A DNA stretch of 64,000 bases from Novosphingobium sp. (GTDB taxonomy: Bacteria > Pseudomonadota > Alphaproteobacteria > Sphingomonadales > Sphingomonadaceae), in contig JAGHZR010000017.1 in assembly GCA_017745295.1 (NCBI GenBank), positions 1 to 64,000 on the forward strand. The letters are read 5' to 3'. A model generated the notes under the pieces. It was given only the letters and a program-made list of their open reading frames with translations. It searched no databases and was not told the origin of the DNA. Positions 43,918 to 52,594 of this stretch are shown here, one piece after another. A program made the translations under genes and the position numbers. Position 1 is the stretch's first letter. Each line of letters starts with the position of its first letter.

Positions 43918-44918
43918 GATACCTGATCGAGCGCCAGTAGGGCGAACGTCGCCAGCCAGTGCTCGCCCATGTAGTCGCCCGCCAGGTGCGGCAGCGCGGC
44001 TTCGAGGTGGCTTTCGGCGATCTCCTCCCCGGTGCGGCTGACGAAGTGCCCTTCCGGCAGACGCGCCGCGATCTGCCGCCAGCACCAGGCGCGGCTGAGA
44101 TTGAGACCATCGAGATGGGCGATCTTGCCGTCGGTCCGATCCGAGACGAAGGCGGGCACCAGCAGGGTTTCGGGGCGGCCTTCGGCAATATCGGGAAGGA
44201 AGGCGTCGAACCAGTCGGCGAACGCGACCGGAGAGAGCACGCAGCTCATCGCCAGCGCCTCGGTCAAGGTGGGTGAGAGGAACTCGTCGCCGGACGGCTC
44301 CCAGGCCTGCGCAGCGCGATCCCCTCCGAACCAGTCGCCAAGACGGCTTTCGATCAGGGCGGCAAGACTGCTGCGCCGGTCCTTCGCCCATTCATGCGCG
44401 AGCACGAGCGCAAAAGCCGAATTGCTGTGGATGCCGTGGCGGATCGGATACGTCAGCTTGGGGAGGTGGTCCTCGAAGCGCTGCGCGAAGATATCGGCCA
44501 GCTGTGCGAGGGCTTCGGCCCAGTCCCGGCTCTCGTGCAGCGAGAGTTCGTGATGGAGCGCCAGCAGCCAGCCCCAGCCGTAAGGGCGCTCGAATCCCTG
44601 GGACAGCGGGCGGGCAAGATAGGCGACCTCGCCCGCGATTTTCTCCGGCACGAGCATGGCATCGGCGCGCGCCCGAATGGCCTCGGCTTCCGGGATCTCG
44701 GGGAACAGGCGGAGCAGGCGCATAACCTGCCACCAGCCATGTACGCAGCTGTGCCAGTCGAAACTGCCGAAGAACACGGGATGGAGCACGGAAGGCGTCT
44801 GCGCATCCTCCGGTCCATTGAGCATATGGTCGAGCTTGTTGGGATACTCGCGGCCGAGGTGGCCAAGAGTGAGCTGCGCGAAATGCGAGGCATGCGCCGC
44901 CGTCAGGATCGTGGTCAT
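43905..44918 (-). CDS. DUF2891 protein of the 5-oxoproline operon
   Basis: 337 aa, soluble, no signal peptide. Matches the DUF2891 pattern: HPVFFGSFDWHSCVHGWW, ERPYGWGWLLALHHEL, YPIRHGIHSNSAFALVLA and GDYMGEHWLATFALLAL. Numerous His, Trp and Asp residues in an all-helical fold suggest a sugar- or peptide-processing (alpha/alpha-barrel) enzyme, but no activity is known to me. ATGA overlap with the DUF979 gene and position behind an oxoprolinase imply a role in pyroglutamate use. Convergent with glpR, overlapping it by 13 bp. Confidence 0.78.
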   Translation of the reverse strand: MTTILTAAHASHFAQLTLGHLGREYPNKLDHMLNGPEDAQTPSVLHPVFFGSFDWHSCVHGWWQVMRLLRLFPEIPEAEAIRARADAMLVPEKIAGEVAYLARPLSQGFERPYGWGWLLALHHELSLHESRDWAEALAQLADIFAQRFEDHLPKLTYPIRHGIHSNSAFALVLAHEWAKDRRSSLAALIESRLGDWFGGDRAAQAWEPSGDEFLSPTLTEALAMSCVLSPVAFADWFDAFLPDIAEGRPETLLVPAFVSDRTDGKIAHLDGLNLSRAWCWRQIAARLPEGHFVSRTGEEIAESHLEAALPHLAGDYMGEHWLATFALLALDQVSQPS

Positions 44919-45853
44919 CGGGAGAACCCCAGAAAATAGAGGAGAAGGATATTGGCCGCCAGCATCGCAAGCGCCGTGGGCGCCTGGGCGCGGATGACGC
45001 CATATGGGTCACGCAAGTTCAGCAAGGCGGCCGGGACGAGATTGAAGTTGGCCGCCATCGGCGTGAGAAGCGTGCCGCAGAAGCCCGCGAGCATACCGAT
45101 CGCCGCCACGGCGGCGGGATCGCCATGCTGCACGGTCACGAGCAAGGGTGCGCCCATCGCCGCGAACATGACGGGAAACGCGGCCAGCGCATTGCCCATC
45201 AGCACCGTCAGCAGCGCCATGCCCATGCAATAGAGCGCCACTTGCGCAAAGAGGCTGCCGCCGGTGTCCACATGGTCGAGCAGGCTGCCCACCGCCGTTC
45301 CCATCCCGGCTGCGGCATAGATGATACCGAGGCTTGCCAGAAGCTGGGGCATCAGGATCGCCCAGCCGAGGCCGTCGGCTAGCCGCACGCCCTCGCGCAA
45401 GGGCGCTTCGGCGCGGGTGCGGAACCAGACCATGCAGATCACCGTCGAGGCCAGCGCTCCCAGCCCCAGCGAGACGAGCGTGGCGTCGGAAGCCTTGACG
45501 ATCCCCGGCACCGACTTGAACAGCACCGTCCCCGCCAGCGCGATCGCCGGGATCGCCAGCGCGGGCAGGAACAGGCGATTGCCGTAGCGCGAGGCAGCCG
45601 CTTCCTGTCCCCCCTCATTCGAGGCCGGAGCCGCGCCGGTGCGGCCAGACGCCGCGACCACGACGATGACGATCGCCAGCACACCGTTGGCCATGTCGCC
45701 GATAGTGTCGCCGAGCAGGAAACTCAGCGCGATCAGCCCCCAGAGCAGCGCCGTGGCGCGGCCCTTGCGGTCCCGCCGGTAAAGCGCCGTGACCAGTGCG
45801 AAACCGAGGAACATCGCGCCTGCCAGCGCATAGACGAGTTCGAGACCGATCAC
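44915..45853 (-). CDS. DUF979 subunit of putative 5-oxoproline transporter
   Basis: 312 aa, about nine to ten membrane helices. The C-terminal region GFCGTLLTPMAANFNLVPAALLNL recalls ion-transporter-like two-subunit permeases. DUF979 and DUF969 are regularly found as a pair next to oxoprolinase or pyroglutamyl-peptidase genes and are named as 5-oxoproline transporter subunits on that basis. A GTG start overlaps the DUF969 stop (GTGA) and the stop overlaps the DUF2891 start. Confidence 0.82.
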   Translation of the reverse strand: MIGLELVYALAGAMFLGFALVTALYRRDRKGRATALLWGLIALSFLLGDTIGDMANGVLAIVIVVVAASGRTGAAPASNEGGQEAAASRYGNRLFLPALAIPAIALAGTVLFKSVPGIVKASDATLVSLGLGALASTVICMVWFRTRAEAPLREGVRLADGLGWAILMPQLLASLGIIYAAAGMGTAVGSLLDHVDTGGSLFAQVALYCMGMALLTVLMGNALAAFPVMFAAMGAPLLVTVQHGDPAAVAAIGMLAGFCGTLLTPMAANFNLVPAALLNLRDPYGVIRAQAPTALAMLAANILLLYFLGFSR

Positions 45854-46515
45854 GCCGCTTCACCCGAAGCAGACTTGCGCCTGCGGTCCAGCAGCAGGAC
45901 CCGCCCGCCGTGGATGAGCAGGGCGGCGACAGCGGTCGGCACGGCCCACATCGACAGCGCGAAGGGCTCGGCCTTCATGCCGTAGCCCTCCATCACCCCT
46001 TTCATCAGCAGGATCGAGCCGATCGCCAGGAAGATGTCCTCGCCGAAGAACAGGCCGATATTGTCGGTCGCCGCCGCCAGTGCCTTGGCGCGGTCGGCAT
46101 CGACTTGCGCGCCGTCCTGCTCCGCCGCCGCTTCCGCCATCGGCCCGAGCATCGGCCGGACCATTGTGACCTGTCCGCCAAGCTGGGTAAGGCCCACCGC
46201 GGAAGTCAGCTGGCGCGCCAGCAGATAGGCGAACAGCAGCCGCCCGAGGGTGATCCCGCGCAGCCCCCGCATCAACTGCTTGGCGCGTTCCTGCAAGCCG
46301 TGCCGTTCGAGCAACCCGATCGTCGGAATGACGAGGAAGACGGCGGTAACGAACTTGTTGGCATTGAACGCCGCCCCGAACCGCGCGAGCAATTCGAGCA
46401 GCGGCAATCCCGCCGCCAGCCCGGCGGTCGCCGCCGAGGCCAGCACCACCGCCAGCGGATTGATCCGGGCCACCAGCCCGGCGACGAGAACGACGACGGC
46501 TAACAGAACCAGCAT
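45850..46515 (-). CDS. DUF969 subunit of putative 5-oxoproline transporter
   Basis: 221 aa, about six membrane helices. DUF969 pattern: VIPTIGLLERHGLQERAKQLM, RQLTSAVGLTQLGGQVTMVRPM and AATDNIGLFFGEDIFLAIGSILLM. It forms the transporter with the DUF979 protein encoded immediately after. It starts 40 bp downstream of the oxoprolinase stop in the same operon. Confidence 0.83.
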   Translation of the reverse strand: MLVLLAVVVLVAGLVARINPLAVVLASAATAGLAAGLPLLELLARFGAAFNANKFVTAVFLVIPTIGLLERHGLQERAKQLMRGLRGITLGRLLFAYLLARQLTSAVGLTQLGGQVTMVRPMLGPMAEAAAEQDGAQVDADRAKALAAATDNIGLFFGEDIFLAIGSILLMKGVMEGYGMKAEPFALSMWAVPTAVAALLIHGGRVLLLDRRRKSASGEAA

Positions 46516-46555
46516 CTCGTGCTTCCCCCCATATCAGCTTCAGGCCATATTTGCT

Positions 46556-49500
46556 TCAGGCAGCCGTTTCGGCATCGGACAGTGCGCCGAAGCCGCCGCC
46601 GCCCGGCGTTTCTATGACGATGGCATCGCCGATGGCCAGCGGCACTTCCGCCGTACCGCCCAGATCGACTCGCGATCCATCAGCGCGCTCGACCCATTGC
46701 CGCCCGGCCTGTCCTGCCGCGCCGCCCTGAAGGCCGAACGGACCTTCACTGCGCCGCGAGGAAACGATGGTCGCGGTCAGCGGCTCCAGTGCCATGACCC
46801 TTCGCACCACGCCGTCGCCGCCGCGATGATGCCCCGCGCCGCCCGAGCCCTTGCGGATCGCGAAGCGTTCGAGCCGCACCGGATAGCGCATTTCCAGCAC
46901 TTCGGGATCGGTGATGCGGGTGTTCGTCATGTGGGTATGGACCGCCGAGGCGCCGTCCGCCCGCGCGCTGGCCCCGGCGCCGCCGCAGATCGTCTCGTAG
47001 TACTGGACGCGCTCGTTACCAAACAGGAAGTTGTTCATCGTCGCCTGTGCGCTCGCCGTAGCGCCGAGCGCGCCGAGCAGGGCATTGCAGACGGCCTGAC
47101 TGACTTCGGTATTGCCCGCCACCACCGCCGCACCGGGATGGGGCGACAGGAACGTCCCTTCCGGCACGACGATGTCGAGCGGAACCAGGCACCCTTCGTT
47201 GAGCGGCAGATCGGCATCGACCAGGCAGCGGAAGGCATAGAGCACCGACGCCCGCGTGACCGCCGGAGGCGCGTTGAAGTTGCCCGGACGCTGGGGATCG
47301 GTTCCGGTGAAGTCGATCGTCGCGCTGCGGCGCGCGCGGTCCACGCTCACCTGGACACGCAGCCGCGCGCCGTCGTCCATGCGGTAGTCGAAAGCGCCGT
47401 CGCCGATGCGATCGATCACCCGACGCAGGCTCTCCTCGGCATTGGCCATCATGTGGCCGACGTAAGTGGAGACCATGGACCAGCCATAACGGCGCAGCAG
47501 CGCCATGATCTCGCGGATGCCGGTCTCGTTGGCCGCGACCTGCGCCTTGAGATCGGCCACGTTCATGTCGGGATTGCGCGCCGGATAGCGCGCTGCGGCA
47601 AGCAGGTCGCGCAAGGGCTGTTCGCGGAACGCACCGCCTTCGAGCAGCAGGAAATCGTCGATGACGACGCCTTCCTGCTCAAGGCTGGTCGAGACCGCCG
47701 GGGTCGAACCCGGCGCAATGCCGCCGATATCGGCATGGTGGCCGCGGTTGGCGACGAAGAAGCGGATCTCCTCTCCTGCCTCGTCGAAAACCGGAGCCAC
47801 CACGGTCACGTCGGGCAAGTGCGTGCCGCCGCGATAGGGATCGTTGAGCGCGACCATGTCGCCCGGCTTGAGACTGCCGCCCCGCGCCGCCAGGACCGCG
47901 CGTACGCTCTCGCCCATGGCGCCGAGATGGACCGGCACATGCGGCGCATTGGCGATCAGGTTGCCGTCCGCATCGAACAGGGCACACGAGAAATCGAGGC
48001 GTTCCTTGATGTTGACGCTGGTGGAGGTGTGCCGCAGCACCGCCCCCATCTGCTCGGCGACGGCCATGAACATGTTGTTGAACAGTTCGAGCATCATCGG
48101 GTCGGCGACGTCGCCTTCACGCCCCTTCAGCGCGACCGAAACGCCTTCCTGTCGCAGAACCAGATTGCCCCAGTCGTCCATCGTCGCCACCCAGCCCGGT
48201 TCGATTACGGTGGTCGCCAGCGGCTCGCGGATGAGTGCGGGGCCGACCACGCGGTCCCCCGCCAGCAGTGCCGCGCGGTCATGGACGGCAGCAAGGGTTT
48301 CCGCCCCTTCCGCCCAGAGCGCCATCTGCGTGAGGACCGGCAGTGCCTCGCCTTTCGGTCGCCGCGCCAGCCGGGGCATCGCGACGGTCTCGCCCGGCAG
48401 GATCACCTCGACCTCGATGCTGTCCACCACCAGCGCGCGGCCGGGGGTGGAGAACCCGAAGCGGGCGACATGGGCCTTGTCGAAGGCCTCGGACATCACC
48501 TCTGCATGGTCCAGCGTCACCGCGATGCCGGTATCGGTGCCTTGATAGCGCAAGTGCACGCGGGCTTCGGTCCGCAGCGCGGCACCTTCGCCGCCTTTCG
48601 CGATCGTTTCGGCCAGTTGCGCGCCGATCGCCTCGGCATCCGCGCGCAAGTCCGGGACCGTTCCGGCATCAAGCGGCCGCTCGATCGCCACCCGGCGCAC
48701 TTCGCTGCGGTCGGCCAGCCCCATGCCATAGGCCGAGAGCACCCCGGCGAAGGGATGGATGAAGACGGTGGATATTCCCAATTCCGCCGCCACCATGCAG
48801 GCATGCTGCCCGCCTGCGCCGCCGAAGCACTGCAAGGTGAAATCGGCGGCATCGTGGCCGCGCTCGGTGGAGACTTCCTTGATCGCCCGCGCCATTGCGG
48901 CAACGGCTACGCGCACGAAGCTTTCGGCCACCTCGCGCGGATCGGTGGTGCGTCCGGTCGCCGTCTCCACCTCCTGCGCAAGCGCAGCGAAGCGCTGCGC
49001 GACCACGTCCCGGTCGAGCGGTAGATCTCCATCCGGCCCGAAGATCGCCGGGAAGAACGCGGGCGCGATCCGGCCCAGCATGACGTTCGCATCGGTCACG
49101 GTCAGCGGGCCACCCCGGCGGTAGCAGGCGGGGCCGGGATCAGCCCCCGCGCTGTCCGGGCCGACGCGGTAGCGCGCGCCGTCGAAGTGCAGGATCGAGC
49201 CGCCGCCCGCCGCCACCGTGTTGATAGCGATCATCGGCACGCGCACTTTCGCGCCTGCCACTTCGGCGTCGACCACCCGCTCCAGCGCGCCCGCATAGAG
49301 CCCGACATCGGTAGAAGTGCCGCCCATGTCGAAGCCGATGATCCGCTCGAAGCCCGCCGCCTGCGCCGTCCGCGCCGCGCCGATGACGCCGCCCGCCGGG
49401 CCGGACAGGATCGCGTCCTTGCCCTGGAAGGTGGCGTGCTCGGTCAACCCGCCGCTCGACTGCATGAAATAGAGCGGCACATCGCCCAGCCGCTCGACGA

Positions 49501-50176
49501 CGCGGCCCACATAATCGCCCAGAACCGGCGAGAGATAGGCATCGACGACCGTGGTCGAAGCGCGCGGCACCAGACCGAGCAGGGCGCTGGTGCCGTGGCT
49601 GGTGGAGACTTGCGTGAACCCGGCCTGCCGGGCCAGTTCCGCCAGCCGCCGCTCCATCTCGGGATATTTCCAGCCGTGCACCAGTGCGATGGCGCAAGCT
49701 GCGATCCCCTCGCCGCGATGCCGCGCGAACATCCGCGCGGCGGCCTCCTCATCGAGCCGTGAGATCGGATGGCCATCGACATCGCAGCGACCGCCGACTT
49801 CCTCGACGGCGCTGTAGAGCTGCTGCGGCAACCGGATATCGAGCGCGAAGAGATCGGGGCGGCTCTGGTCGCCAATTTCCAGCAGGTCGCCGAAACCCTC
49901 GTTCACCACCAGCAGCAGCGGCGCGCCCTGCCGCTCGAGCAGGGCATTGGTGGCGACCGTCGTGCCCATCTTCACCCCGGCCACGAGCCCGACGGGCAAA
50001 GGCGCATCGAAGTCGAGCCCGAGCAGGCTGCGGATTCCCGCCGTGGCGGCATCGCGATAGCGCTGGGGGTTCTCGCTCAGCAGTTTGGTCGAGACGAAAG
50101 TTCCGTCCGGACGGCGACCGACGATATCCGTGAAGGTGCCGCCACGATCGATCCAGAACTGCCAACCCGACGCCAT
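46556..50176 (-). CDS. 5-oxoprolinase (fused HyuA-HyuB, ATP-hydrolysing)
   Basis: 1206 aa, matching the length of single-chain 5-oxoprolinases. The N-terminal hydantoinase A half (FWIDRGGTFTDIVGRRPDG, ALLVHGWKYPEMERRLAELA-like region, GFDMGGTSTDVGLY) is an actin-fold ATPase. The C-terminal hydantoinase B half begins near residue 690 (DPMMLELFNNMFMAVAEQMG) and includes NDPYRGGTHLPDVT. It opens pyroglutamate to glutamate at the cost of ATP. A distinct N-heterocyclic amide substrate is possible, but the DUF969/DUF979 transporter favours 5-oxoproline. GGAG precedes the ATG. Confidence 0.9.
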   Translation of the reverse strand: MASGWQFWIDRGGTFTDIVGRRPDGTFVSTKLLSENPQRYRDAATAGIRSLLGLDFDAPLPVGLVAGVKMGTTVATNALLERQGAPLLLVVNEGFGDLLEIGDQSRPDLFALDIRLPQQLYSAVEEVGGRCDVDGHPISRLDEEAAARMFARHRGEGIAACAIALVHGWKYPEMERRLAELARQAGFTQVSTSHGTSALLGLVPRASTTVVDAYLSPVLGDYVGRVVERLGDVPLYFMQSSGGLTEHATFQGKDAILSGPAGGVIGAARTAQAAGFERIIGFDMGGTSTDVGLYAGALERVVDAEVAGAKVRVPMIAINTVAAGGGSILHFDGARYRVGPDSAGADPGPACYRRGGPLTVTDANVMLGRIAPAFFPAIFGPDGDLPLDRDVVAQRFAALAQEVETATGRTTDPREVAESFVRVAVAAMARAIKEVSTERGHDAADFTLQCFGGAGGQHACMVAAELGISTVFIHPFAGVLSAYGMGLADRSEVRRVAIERPLDAGTVPDLRADAEAIGAQLAETIAKGGEGAALRTEARVHLRYQGTDTGIAVTLDHAEVMSEAFDKAHVARFGFSTPGRALVVDSIEVEVILPGETVAMPRLARRPKGEALPVLTQMALWAEGAETLAAVHDRAALLAGDRVVGPALIREPLATTVIEPGWVATMDDWGNLVLRQEGVSVALKGREGDVADPMMLELFNNMFMAVAEQMGAVLRHTSTSVNIKERLDFSCALFDADGNLIANAPHVPVHLGAMGESVRAVLAARGGSLKPGDMVALNDPYRGGTHLPDVTVVAPVFDEAGEEIRFFVANRGHHADIGGIAPGSTPAVSTSLEQEGVVIDDFLLLEGGAFREQPLRDLLAAARYPARNPDMNVADLKAQVAANETGIREIMALLRRYGWSMVSTYVGHMMANAEESLRRVIDRIGDGAFDYRMDDGARLRVQVSVDRARRSATIDFTGTDPQRPGNFNAPPAVTRASVLYAFRCLVDADLPLNEGCLVPLDIVVPEGTFLSPHPGAAVVAGNTEVSQAVCNALLGALGATASAQATMNNFLFGNERVQYYETICGGAGASARADGASAVHTHMTNTRITDPEVLEMRYPVRLERFAIRKGSGGAGHHRGGDGVVRRVMALEPLTATIVSSRRSEGPFGLQGGAAGQAGRQWVERADGSRVDLGGTAEVPLAIGDAIVIETPGGGGFGALSDAETAA

Positions 50177-50190
50177 CGCACACTCCGACG

Positions 50191-50204
50191 ATTTACCGAT
50201 AAAT
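50191..50204. promoter_or_regulatory. ATTTA-CCGA-TAAAT operator candidate
   Basis: Perfect 5-bp arms around CCGA, 15 bp upstream of the oxoprolinase ATG and in the region divergent to the MarR-type gene. A symmetrical AT-rich site at this position suits a winged-helix repressor. Confidence 0.5.
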
Positions 50205-50301
50205 TGTCAATGAACAGCGTCTCGCATTGCCTGTCAAGCGCGCAGGCGTGCTTCCGGTCATGCCATTGACAAGCCTTCACCCTTCGATTTCATACGATGG
50301 C

Positions 50302-50811
50302 ATGAGCGCCAACGAACCCGGTCCGATCATCTCTTCCGCGCATCTTGCCGACGGCGCATCCCCTGCCCTGTCGGAGCTGGAATTCAGCCTGACCCTCGTC
50401 GCGAATGCCTATCAGAAGTGGATCGTGCGCTGCGCCGCTGCTGCCGGGCAGCAGCTCAGCCCGCTGGAAGTGCTGGTGCTCCACTCCGTCCGCCATCGCG
50501 ATCGGCCCAAGCGCTTCATGGACCTCATGCTGGTGCTCCATGTCGAGGATGCGCATCTGGTCAACTACGCCGTCCGCAAGCTTTCGAACGCCGGGCTGGT
50601 GGAGACGAGCCGCGTCGGCAAGGAGAAGGTCATCGCCGTGACGCAGGCCGGCATCGCCTTTTGCAACGCCTACCGCGCCATTCGGGAGAAAGTGCTGGTA
50701 GGCGACGTCAAGGCGTCGCTCAGCGAGGACACGCTCTCGCAGACGGCGGAAAAGCTGCGGATGCTCTCGGGAGACTACAACCAGGCCGCCCGCGCCGCCG
50801 CCACTCTATGA
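50302..50811 (+). CDS. MarR/winged-helix transcriptional regulator
   Basis: 169 aa from MSANEPGPIIS. Winged-helix domain in the middle: LSPLEVLVLHSVRHRDRPKRFMDLML (helices), VNYAVRKLSNAGLVETSR (recognition region) and KVIAVTQAGIAFCN (wing). Divergent from the oxoprolinase operon, so probably its regulator. No ribosome-binding site is visible; a TTGACA (50266-50271) with a weak -10-like TTCATA (50289-50294) would place transcription start at or next to the ATG, suggesting leaderless mRNA. Confidence 0.8.
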   Translation: MSANEPGPIISSAHLADGASPALSELEFSLTLVANAYQKWIVRCAAAAGQQLSPLEVLVLHSVRHRDRPKRFMDLMLVLHVEDAHLVNYAVRKLSNAGLVETSRVGKEKVIAVTQAGIAFCNAYRAIREKVLVGDVKASLSEDTLSQTAEKLRMLSGDYNQAARAAATL

Positions 50812-50817
50812 GCACAG

Positions 50818-50841
50818 GGCGTCCGGTCTTCCGGATCGCCC
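50818..50841. terminator. Possible terminator hairpin, marR / phosphatidyltransferase
   Basis: GGGCG-TCCGG and CCGGA-TCGCCC pair around TCTT with one bulge, between convergent genes. No T-tract, so weak. Confidence 0.35.
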
Positions 50842-50854
50842 AGAAGTCGGAAAT

Positions 50855-51541
50855 TCAGCGGCTTTCGTGCGCGAGCAGGTTCAGGCGCTTGCCGGTCACC
50901 AGCGTCTGGATCACGAAGAGCGCCATCAGGATCACGCCCACCGTACCCACGAACAGGTCGAAGCCGGATATCACGCCGAACAGGCCGCGTCCGCTGCCCA
51001 GCACCATCATCATCGCGGTGAGGCCGATCAGCATGAAGCGCAGTTCGGTCGGCCCCGCCTGAAGGTAGGAGAGCTTGAACTCGCCGAGCACGCGGGCAGC
51101 GAGATAGGCATGGATCGACAGCAGGAGGTAGCCGACCAAAGCCACCATCGCCACGTCCATGGTGACGTAAGGGCTGGTGCCGATGCCCCAGACGATCAGT
51201 GCCGTCGTCAGGCCGTCACAGCTGTGATCGATGAAGTAGCCGTAGGAGGGCCGCTCGATCTTGCGGAAGCGGGCGAGGCTGCCGTCCATGGAATCGCCGA
51301 ACCACTGCACCACGTACCCGGCCATCGCCAGCCAGAGCCAGTCGGCAGAGAGGTTGCTGGCCGCATAGCCGCCGAACGTCATGAACGCGCCGACGAGGCC
51401 GGTGGCGGTCAGCAGGTCCGGGGTCACCCAGCGCGGCATCCGGGCGCAGAGCCATTGCAGGAGCTGTCGCTCGCGCCGGGCCAGCAGGTTTTCCTGGATG
51501 CGGGTGGGCGGGGCGGGGTGGGCTTCGGTCTTGGCGGTCAT
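50855..51541 (-). CDS. CDP-alcohol phosphatidyltransferase family protein
   Basis: 228 aa from MTAKTEAHPA. Complete catalytic motif: D83, D86, G87, A90, R91, G101, D105, D109 (DSMDGSLAR... then GYFIDHSCD). About six membrane helices. The family joins a CDP-linked lipid or head group to an alcohol. The polar head group cannot be told; chain length and sequence do not point clearly to PgsA, PssA or Pcs. Convergent with the MarR gene. Confidence 0.85.
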   Translation of the reverse strand: MTAKTEAHPAPPTRIQENLLARRERQLLQWLCARMPRWVTPDLLTATGLVGAFMTFGGYAASNLSADWLWLAMAGYVVQWFGDSMDGSLARFRKIERPSYGYFIDHSCDGLTTALIVWGIGTSPYVTMDVAMVALVGYLLLSIHAYLAARVLGEFKLSYLQAGPTELRFMLIGLTAMMMVLGSGRGLFGVISGFDLFVGTVGVILMALFVIQTLVTGKRLNLLAHESR

Positions 51542-51805
51542 GCTGGTCGTCCGGAATTTCTGGCGTTGAGGGGCGTGTCGATCAGGACAGGCCACGGCCA
51601 GCCGCTTCCCACGCGCGCGGCTCGCGGGAATTGAATCGAAAAGGATTTACAGAGTTCCATCGTGTGCTCCTTCATGCGGGAGCGCGTTGGTCTCTCAGTC
51701 GCCGGCGCGCAAATTCAGTCGGCGATCCGGCCTCCATAGCGGACCCTGTACCGATTGGCCAGTTGAGCGGGGACAGTCGCCCCACACCTCTATCGGTTCA
51801 CCGAT

Positions 51806-52594
51806 TTAAAGCCGCGAAAACAGCGGGATCGGAGAAAACATCAGCGAAACGAGGCCGCCCAGGCTGAGCGCCACGAGGATCGCTCCGGTCAGTTCCATCA
51901 ACCGGCGCGGCGATATGCGCCGCGTCAGCAGCGCCCCGAACGGCGCGGCGACCACGCCGCCCAACAGCAGTCCCGACGCCGCGATCGTGAAGGATTGCAG
52001 GCCCAGCTTTCCGATAAAGGCGGTCAGCACGGTGACGGTGACGAAGAACTCGGCGGCATTGGCCGTGCCGATCGCCATGCGCGGGGTCATGCCCTGTGCC
52101 ATGAGATTGCCCGTCACCATCGGCCCCCAGCCCCCGCCCGAGGCATCGAGGAAACCCGCGATCAGTCCGAGCGGACCGACCAGCTTCATCCGGCGATAGG
52201 ACTGCGGCCGCCTCGGCCCCCGCCAGATCAGGTAGAGCCCGACAGCGGCGAGATAGACCAGCACCGCCGGGCGCAGGATCGCCATGTTCACGCTCGTCAG
52301 CACCCAGACGCCCAGCAACCCGCCGACGATGCCGGGCATGACCAGCCGGGCGAACAGCGGCCAGTCGACATTGCGCTGCAAGGCATGGGCGATACCCGAG
52401 GCGCCGCTGGTAAAGCCCTCGACCCGGTGCGTCACGGCAGAAGCGGCACCGGGCGGCACACCCAGCAGGACCAGCAGCGAGTTGGAAAGCACTCCGAAGC
52501 CCATGCCGAGGCCGCCGTCCACCAGTTGCGCCAAGAACCCGGCGATGATGAAAGGCGCAAGGTCGGCCCAGGGAATGGCGGACATGTCGATCAT
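51806..52594 (-). CDS. TSUP-family (TauE/SafE) membrane exporter
   Basis: 262 aa, eight membrane helices in two repeats: FLAQLVDGGLGMGFGVLSNSL near the start and FLDASGGGWGPMVTGNLMA midway. TSUP proteins move sulfite, sulfoacetate or other small organic anions. The ATG overlaps the stop codon of the ATP-grasp fusion gene (ATGA). It may export sulfite made by the sulfonate enzymes 20 kb away, but local pairing with the ATP-grasp gene suggests another substrate. A short palindrome ATCGGTTCACCGAT follows the stop. Confidence 0.85.
   Translation of the reverse strand: MIDMSAIPWADLAPFIIAGFLAQLVDGGLGMGFGVLSNSLLVLLGVPPGAASAVTHRVEGFTSGASGIAHALQRNVDWPLFARLVMPGIVGGLLGVWVLTSVNMAILRPAVLVYLAAVGLYLIWRGPRRPQSYRRMKLVGPLGLIAGFLDASGGGWGPMVTGNLMAQGMTPRMAIGTANAAEFFVTVTVLTAFIGKLGLQSFTIAASGLLLGGVVAAPFGALLTRRISPRRLMELTGAILVALSLGGLVSLMFSPIPLFSRL

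Noticed and set aside
46250..49024. 924-codon open frame on the plus strand
   Set aside because: Antisense to oxoprolinase and DUF969; composition is Arg/His/Gln-rich with no recognisable domain.
50855..52594. Sulfite export role of the TSUP gene as part of the sulfur cluster
   Set aside because: It is about 20 kb away, with no shared operator seen, and is coupled to an ATP-grasp gene instead. Noted only as a possibility.
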